Shown: piece by piece, positions 7,800-11,831 of the stretch
How positions within the stretch are numbered: the first letter of the stretch is position 1
Layout of the letters: each line of letters starts with the position of its first letter
NCBI GenBank assembly: GCA_009193035.1
Contig: SWDT01000205.1
Coordinates: forward strand, 1 to 11,831
Length of the DNA: 11,831 nucleotides
Direction: 5' to 3'
Source: Halicephalobus mephisto
Lineage: Eukaryota > Nematoda > Chromadorea > Rhabditida > Panagrolaimidae
The notes under the pieces: generated by a model
The model's database searches: none
Told to the model about the DNA's origin: nothing
Seen by the model: only the letters and a program-made list of their open reading frames with translations
Made by a program: the position numbers and the translations under genes

Positions 7800-8847
7800 A
7801 TGTCAAATTTTTCGAACATCAGATTCTACATGTTATTTTTGGTTTTTATTTCGATCTTGACCGTTTTTGCCTCCGGCTACGTTATTAAAGGTTTGTTAAA
7901 ATTTTAAAAATATATTATTTAAAAAATTAAAAATAATTTTTGTTCGATTTTTTTAATTTTCGAAAGTTTGAAAAATTTCAAACAATTCCAGAAAATTTCT
8001 ACAATTGTGTCAGATTCTTGAAGTTTTCGAAGATTTCTGGAATTTTTTATTGAGTTCTTTAAATTTACATCGAATTCTGGAAATTTTCATAAGATTCAAG
8101 ATTCTTTCAGAAGTTTCTATAAGATTTTTAGAAATTCTAGAAGGATTCAGAAAAGTTTTCATGAGATTTTGGAAGATTTTAGAAACTTTTATGAACATTT
8201 AAAAATTTCCAGAAGTTTCTACAAGATTCTTAAAATCTTTAAAACGATTCAGAAAAGTTTCCATGAGATTTTGAAAGGTTTCAGAAACTTTTACAAGATT
8301 CTTAAAAATTGTAGAAGGATCTGGAAAAGTTTCCATGAGATTTTGGAAGATTTTAGAAACTTTTACAAGATTTTTAAAAGTTCTAGAAGGATTCAGAAAA
8401 GTTTTTATGAGGTTTTGAAAGGTTTTAGAAATTCATGAATTTTCAGAATTCTCCATAACCCTCTATAAAGTGTCAGAAAATCCCCCAACTTTTTACTAAA
8501 ACCTAAAAGATTTCTAACATTTTCAAAACTTTTTATGCAATTTTTAAAAAAGTCAAAATTTACTAGAATTCGTAAAATTTCTAAAAATTCGAAAACATTT
8601 GAATAATTAAAAACACTTATTTTTGGACATAACTAAAAGTGCGTAAAATTTCCCCCAGAGAAATTTAGTACTTAATGGACGTTCATTAACAAAATTAATT
8701 TCAGACGAGTCAGTTGGACAAGTTTTGCCTCAGAGGATGCGCCGGAACATGCTTATGTTTTCGAAGTTCCACAGATCCCTCTGGCCATACGAACATCCAC
8801 CAAAAAGATTCGTAGCTATGGACTTTGATCCAGAATTCGACTCCTGA
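7800..8847 (+). CDS. Small secreted, cysteine-free prepropeptide (two exons)
   Basis: Coding exons 7800-7890 and 8705-8847 join across an 814-bp intron (AAAG|GTTTGT donor, TTAATTTCAG|ACGAG acceptor, phase 1) to give 77 residues. The ATG sits in ATCAAAATG, a good insect start context. Residues 9-24 form a strong hydrophobic stretch (FYMLFLVFISILTVFA), probably a signal peptide cut near A24-S25 or G26-Y27. After a short spacer comes R41-M-R-R44, a furin-type site, then a 19-residue segment 45-63 containing FHRSLWPYEHPP, then K64-R65, then an acidic 12-residue tail (FVAMDFDPEFDS). There are no cysteines and no Gly before the basic sites, so neither disulfide folding nor C-terminal amidation is expected. 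This layout is typical of neuropeptide, hormone or linear secreted peptide precursors, but I do not recognise the family. A single-pass membrane micropeptide is the main alternative. It is the only stretch combining splice signals, a start, a stop and normal amino-acid composition. Confidence 0.62.
7891..8704 (+). other. Intron of the peptide gene
   Basis: The intron begins GTTTGT and ends TTAATTTCAG. CATTAAC about 20 bases before the acceptor could serve as a branch point. It splits the codon for D31 after its first base, just past the signal-peptide exon, which is a common place for a phase-1 intron in secreted-peptide genes. It is filled largely by a 72-bp tandem repeat (see 8090-8440). 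Confidence 0.6.
8090..8440. repeat. Intronic 72-bp tandem repeat
   Basis: AAAAGTTTCCATGAGATTTTG (with minor changes) begins at 8151, 8253, 8325 and 8397, giving spacings of 102, 72 and 72 bp; the first is one unit plus 30 bp. Each unit also has AGAAACTTTTACAAGATT and a TCTAGAAGGATTCAG segment. Since 72 is a multiple of three, a plus-strand frame (8169-8438) stays open as a 24-residue repeat, and 8005-8202 is open on both strands. I regard these frames as repeat artefacts inside the intron, because they lack start context and splice support. Confidence 0.8.
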
Positions 8848-9040
8848 AATCCACGAAAATCATTATTTTGTATCCTTTTGTCGATAAATCTGCTTGGTTA
8901 TTCAGTGATCAGTGTAGTTAAAAATCAAAAATCGATGTTGTTGCAAAAGTTGTCTCGACATGAAATTTCGAATTTTTTTAGAGATTCAGAATTCAAGATT
9001 CACTTGATTTTAGGAATTTATGATGAGTCTTCGGAGGATT
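8848..9040 (+). other. Downstream flank / 3' UTR of the peptide gene
   Basis: Sequence after the TGA is unique for about 190 bp. There is no AATAAA close to the stop; the first clear one I see is at 9827-9832, far downstream. The transcript may use a variant signal or have a long 3' UTR running through the 100-bp array. An open frame at 8878-9252 begins without an ATG and runs into the repeat, so I do not call it a gene. Confidence 0.35.
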
Positions 9041-9530
9041 TAGAAAACCAAACGAGATTCTGGAGGTTTAAATTGGATTTTAAAAAGTTCTTCAAGATTC
9101 AAGGAAGCATCAGAAAAATCTTTGAAATTGTAGAAGATCACACCGGATTCGAGAGATTTAAGTTGGATTTTAAAATATTCTTTAAGATTCAAGAAAGCAC
9201 CAGAAAAATCTCTGAAATTCTAGAAAATTCTAGAAGATCACATTGGATTTAAGAGATTTAAGTAGTATCCTAAGAAGTTCTTCAAGATTCAAGGAAGCAT
9301 CAGAAGAATCTCTGAAATTCTAGAAAATTTTAGAAGATCACACCGGATTCAAGAGATTTAAGTTGAATTTAAAAAGTTCTTCAAAATTTAAGAAAGCACC
9401 AGAAGAATCTTTGAAATTCTAGAAAATTCTAAAAGATCACACTGGATTCAAGAGATTTAAATTAGATTTTAAAATGTTCTTCAAATTCAAAGGAAGCATC
9501 AGGAACATCTTTAAGATTCCGGACAACTTC
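9040..9530. repeat. 100-bp tandem repeat, about 5 copies
   Basis: AGATCACA(C/T)nGGATT recurs with GATCA at 9136, 9236, 9336 and 9435, giving spacings of 100, 100 and 99 bp. A diverged first unit lies near 9046. Each unit carries AAGAGATTTAAGTTGGATTTTAAAA, a TTCTTCAAGATTCAAGnAAGCA segment, and GAAnAATCTnTGAAATTCTAGAAAATT. The period is not a multiple of three and the frames shift from unit to unit, so it is non-coding. Confidence 0.87.
9218..9235. promoter_or_regulatory. Heat-shock-element-like motif in the 100-bp repeat
   Basis: TTCTAGAAAATTCTAGAA reads TTC-nn-GAA-nn-TTC-nn-GAA, a perfect four-pentamer array for heat shock factor. The next two repeat units keep it with one mismatch each (about 9318-9335 and 9417-9434). 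AT-rich DNA with many GAA and TTC words can give this by chance, and no heat-shock gene is visible nearby. Confidence 0.2.
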
Positions 9531-9878
9531 GGATTCCTTAAAATAATTTTTAGAATTTTTAATTTTATTGTGGAAAACTTCATAACCTTTTAAAAAGATG
9601 TCAAAAAACCAGAAGTTTACGCCAGACTCTAAAAAATATCACAAAGTTCTACAGTATCCTCGAAAATTCCAGAAGATTCTGTAAAATTTTAAAATTTTTT
9701 TTACATTCTGATATCATAAAAGCTGATTCAACATCCTGGAAAATGCTAAAGCTTCCACGAGGTTTTAAAAGCTTATAAAATTTTTTCTTGGATTATAGAA
9801 GATTATAAAAATCTTATGAAATTAAGAATAAAGAATAGAGTTCAATTCGTTCAAAAGCTTGTACGACGCCTATGGAAA
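9531..9878. other. Repeat-flanking sequence, no gene seen
   Basis: No coding frame is evident. The part near 9570-9650 (TTCATAACCTTTTAAAAAGATGTC and following) resembles the intron segment near 8450-8520 (TCCATAACCCTCTATAAAGTGTC), suggesting a duplicated repeat-plus-tail unit. An AATAAA lies at 9827-9832 and could be a distant poly(A) signal for the peptide gene. Confidence 0.45.
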
Positions 9879-10575
9879 GAAATTTGGTTATTTTTTTAAA
9901 TTAATTAATTTTGCATAAATGATAATTCTTGTTTATTCGAGTAATCGAGGAATAATTAACAACTATTCCTGATTATTGAGGTTCTTCGTTCTTTGTTTTT
10001 GACTTCTGAAAAGTGTTATTGTTTTTTAAAATTACCATGTAAGTTGAGTTCTACCACTTTAAAGACTTTCGTGCTGAGAGTTTTTTCGTTTTCTACAACA
10101 TAGGTTGAAATAAATTTTTGATAAAAGAATTTGATATTTTTAAAATTAACTGATTTTAGATGAATTACAATTCTCCGATTTATTCGAGTAGTCGAGGAAT
10201 AATTAACAACTATTCTTGATTATTGAGGTTCTTTGTTCTTTATTTTTGATTTCTGAAAAGATGTTACTGTTTCTTTACATTACCATGTAAGTTGAGTTCT
10301 TTCACTTTAAAGACTTTCGTACTGAGAGTTTTTTCGTTTTCTACAACATAGGTTGAAATAAATTTTTGATAAAGGAATTTGATATTTTTTAAATTAACTA
10401 ATTTCAGATAAATTACAATTCTCCGATTTATTTAAGAAATGCAAATAATAATTAACAACTATTCTTGATTATTGAGGTTCTTTGTTCTTCACCTCTGATT
10501 TCTGAAAGATGTTACTGTTACCCCAAATCAACACCCAAGTTGGGTTCTACCACCTCAAAAACTTTCGTCTTAGAT
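9879..10575. repeat. 248-bp tandem triplication
   Basis: Units begin at about 9879, 10127 and 10375, and the third is truncated near 10575. TAATTAACAACTATTC occurs at 9953, 10200 and 10449 (spacing 247 and 249). Copies 1 and 2 are very similar over their whole length, including TTTTCGTTTTCTACAACATA and AGTTGAGTTCTACCACTTTAAAGACTTTCG. Copy 3 is diverged outside the TAATTAAC...TGATTATTGAGGTTCTTTGTTCTT core. There are no terminal inverted repeats and no frame longer than expected, so this is a plain tandem duplication. Confidence 0.9.
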
Positions 10576-10935
10576 TTTTAAAAGTGATAAAAATTATAAA
10601 AATTTTTACTTGCTTAAAGTTTCTATCATTTTAGAATTTTTAATTTTATACTTTAATTTGACTAATTTTAATCATTTTGCATAATTAAATACATTTGTAG
10701 CTTTATTCTAACTATTTATTTATTTTTCTGTAAAAACATAAAAATCAACATTTATGGAATTTCTAAGTTATCTTGACACAGAAGAATATTGAACACACTT
10801 AAACTACAAATTTTGAATATTTGTGGGATGTCTTAATTTGATGTGAAATTTAGGTTAAGAATATAATTGGATTAAAGTTAACTTTGTCAATTGAGGATCT
10901 GCATACATCCATCTTGTCGACAGAGCCGAAAGCAA
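10576..10935. other. Unique AT-rich sequence, no gene seen
   Basis: No repeat landmark is shared with the arrays, and there is no start or splice arrangement I can support. Sequence complexity rises toward the right end (TCTGCATACATCCATCTTGTCGACAG), just before the GA-rich tract. Confidence 0.5.
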
Positions 10936-10939
10936 AAAG

Positions 10940-11170
10940 GAACGATAGAAAAGAAGAGAGAGAAGAAGAGAGAGAGAAGAAGAGAGAGAGAAGAAGAGAG
11001 AGAGAAGAAGAGAGAGAGAAGAAGAGAGAGAGAAGAAGAAAGAGAGAAGAAGAGAGAGAGAGAAAACAAGAGAGAAACAGACAAAAAGAGAGAGAGAAGA
11101 AGAAAGAGAAAAGAAAAGAGAGAGAAAACAAGAGAGAGAGAGACAAGAAGAGAGAGAGAAAAAGAGAAAA
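10940..11170. repeat. GA-rich polypurine tract, ~12-bp period
   Basis: About 230 bases are almost entirely purine on the plus strand, built on GAGAGAGAAGAA with variants. Because the period is a multiple of three and contains no stop in most frames, long open frames appear on both strands (Arg/Glu-rich on plus, Ser/Leu/Phe-rich on minus). These are artefacts of the repeat. Such polypurine-polypyrimidine tracts can form triplex (H-DNA) and bind GAGA-type factors in insects; whether that happens here is unknown. Confidence 0.93.
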
Positions 11171-11560
11171 CCAAATAAATACGTGTTTCATGCTCGCATA
11201 AAAGAGGAAAATTTGAGCAAGAGAGGTCCTGCAACGAAAGGAAGAAAATGCGGACACAAAAGTTTTTAAATTTTTCGTTGTTGTTATCATTTTTTGAAAG
11301 AAATTATTTATAATCGTCAGTAATCTTGTGCGAAACTCAATATCTGGTCTCAGCCAGGGTGACAGAAGGTATAATAAACTTTGTAAATCTCTTAACAATT
11401 TCGAACTTCTTTGAGACATGTGGAAATCGACAAAAATCATCCAGGAAACTATCTCATGACAGAAAAGCAAATGCGAAGGTGTCCTTGAAGTTTCCTCAGT
11501 CGCCCCGTGCTATTCTTCGATCGATTCGATTTTTTGATTTATCTTAGATAATCCTGGATA
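11171..11560. other. Unique, less AT-rich stretch, possible exon
   Basis: This is one of the few stretches with mixed composition. After a possible acceptor (ATCGTCAG, ending at 11320) a plus-strand frame stays open to a TAG at 11545-11547, about 74 residues, including SARVTEGIINF and SPRAILRSIRFFDLS. It has no ATG near its start, so it could only be an internal or terminal exon. A minus-strand frame is open over the same bases from 11470 leftward. Neither resembles a family I know. An arthropod-type initiator match TCAGTC at 11496-11501 suggests a promoter as another option. Confidence 0.2.
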
Positions 11561-11831
11561 TTTGATTTTTATTTTTTTTCTATCTTTAAAAAGTAATAAA
11601 ATTAATAATGTTCGAATTCTGAATATAATGACACTAAAAATTAGATTATTTTAAATTAAAAATTTATTTAAATTTTTATTTACTTTGATTTTTTATATCT
11701 ACAGTATGGCATCTAGAACACTAATTCATTGTAAAAATTCATTTTTTATATACAAATTTCATAAATCGTAATATTATAAAATCTGAAAATAAATTTTATT
11801 ACGAATTTTTAAAATTTCGGAATTTTCGAGT
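11561..11831. other. AT-rich sequence, no gene seen
   Basis: Mostly runs of A and T with no repeat landmark, frame or RNA gene that I can support. Confidence 0.55.

Noticed and set aside
8005..8202. Frames open on both strands within the intron
   Set aside because: They come from low-complexity sequence with few T-A-A/T-A-G/T-G-A words and are removed by splicing of the supported gene.
8878..9252. 124-residue plus frame just downstream of the peptide gene
   Set aside because: It lacks an ATG at its start, runs into the 100-bp repeat, and the repeat's length shifts the frame in each later unit.
9879..10575. Transposon or LTR reading of the 248-bp copies
   Set aside because: The copies are directly adjacent, with no terminal inverted repeats, target-site duplication or internal coding region.
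10884..11201. Plus-strand Arg/Glu-rich frames that look like a coiled-coil or RNA-binding protein
   Set aside because: A 12-bp purine repeat without stops gives such frames in more than one register; there is no independent coding sign.
10850..11470. Minus-strand 206-residue frame rich in Ser/Leu/Phe
   Set aside because: More than half is the GA-rich 12-bp repeat read backwards. The remaining part is a plain AT-rich frame with no recognised domain.

Overview
This window looks like non-coding, repeat-dominated nuclear DNA from an animal, most likely an insect. It is extremely AT-rich, has no operon-like gene packing, and contains one convincing spliced gene with an AG|GT donor, a T-rich TTTCAG acceptor and an insect-like ATCAAAATG start context. 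The species cannot be named from the sequence. No transposase, reverse transcriptase, viral gene, rRNA, tRNA or CRISPR array was seen by eye.

Layout: 1-540 holds a degenerate repeat of about 106-121 bp. 540-2290 holds two adjacent families with a shared period of about 135 bp; one block (965-1412) is nearly uniform and keeps an accidental open frame. 2340-2490 is a small island of more complex sequence that could be a last exon with two AATAAA signals (weak). 2800-7150 is one long satellite-like array of about 25 diverged monomers, mostly 155-185 bp, each marked by a TAGTAnATTC-like landmark. Within it, a block at about 2985-4025 is repeated at about 5765-6990, so the array has a higher-order duplication. 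7200-7575 is a poly(A)/poly(T) short-period repeat.

The gene lies at 7800-8847 (+): two coding exons joined across an 814-bp intron encode a 77-residue, cysteine-free protein. It has a signal peptide or membrane anchor, an R-M-R-R furin-type site and a later K-R site, so it resembles a small secreted prepropeptide. I do not recognise the family. Its intron carries a 72-bp tandem repeat. Downstream come a 100-bp array with heat-shock-element-like motifs (about 9040-9530), a 248-bp triplicated unit (9879-10575) with a conserved homeodomain-like core, and a 12-bp-period GA-rich polypurine tract (about 10940-11170). A unique, less AT-rich stretch follows at 11200-11550, and AT-rich DNA runs to the end.

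Only one gene is supported, so no pathway can be drawn. The main content is at least seven tandem-repeat families of different period packed around a single small peptide gene, plus internal duplications that record how the repeats expanded.
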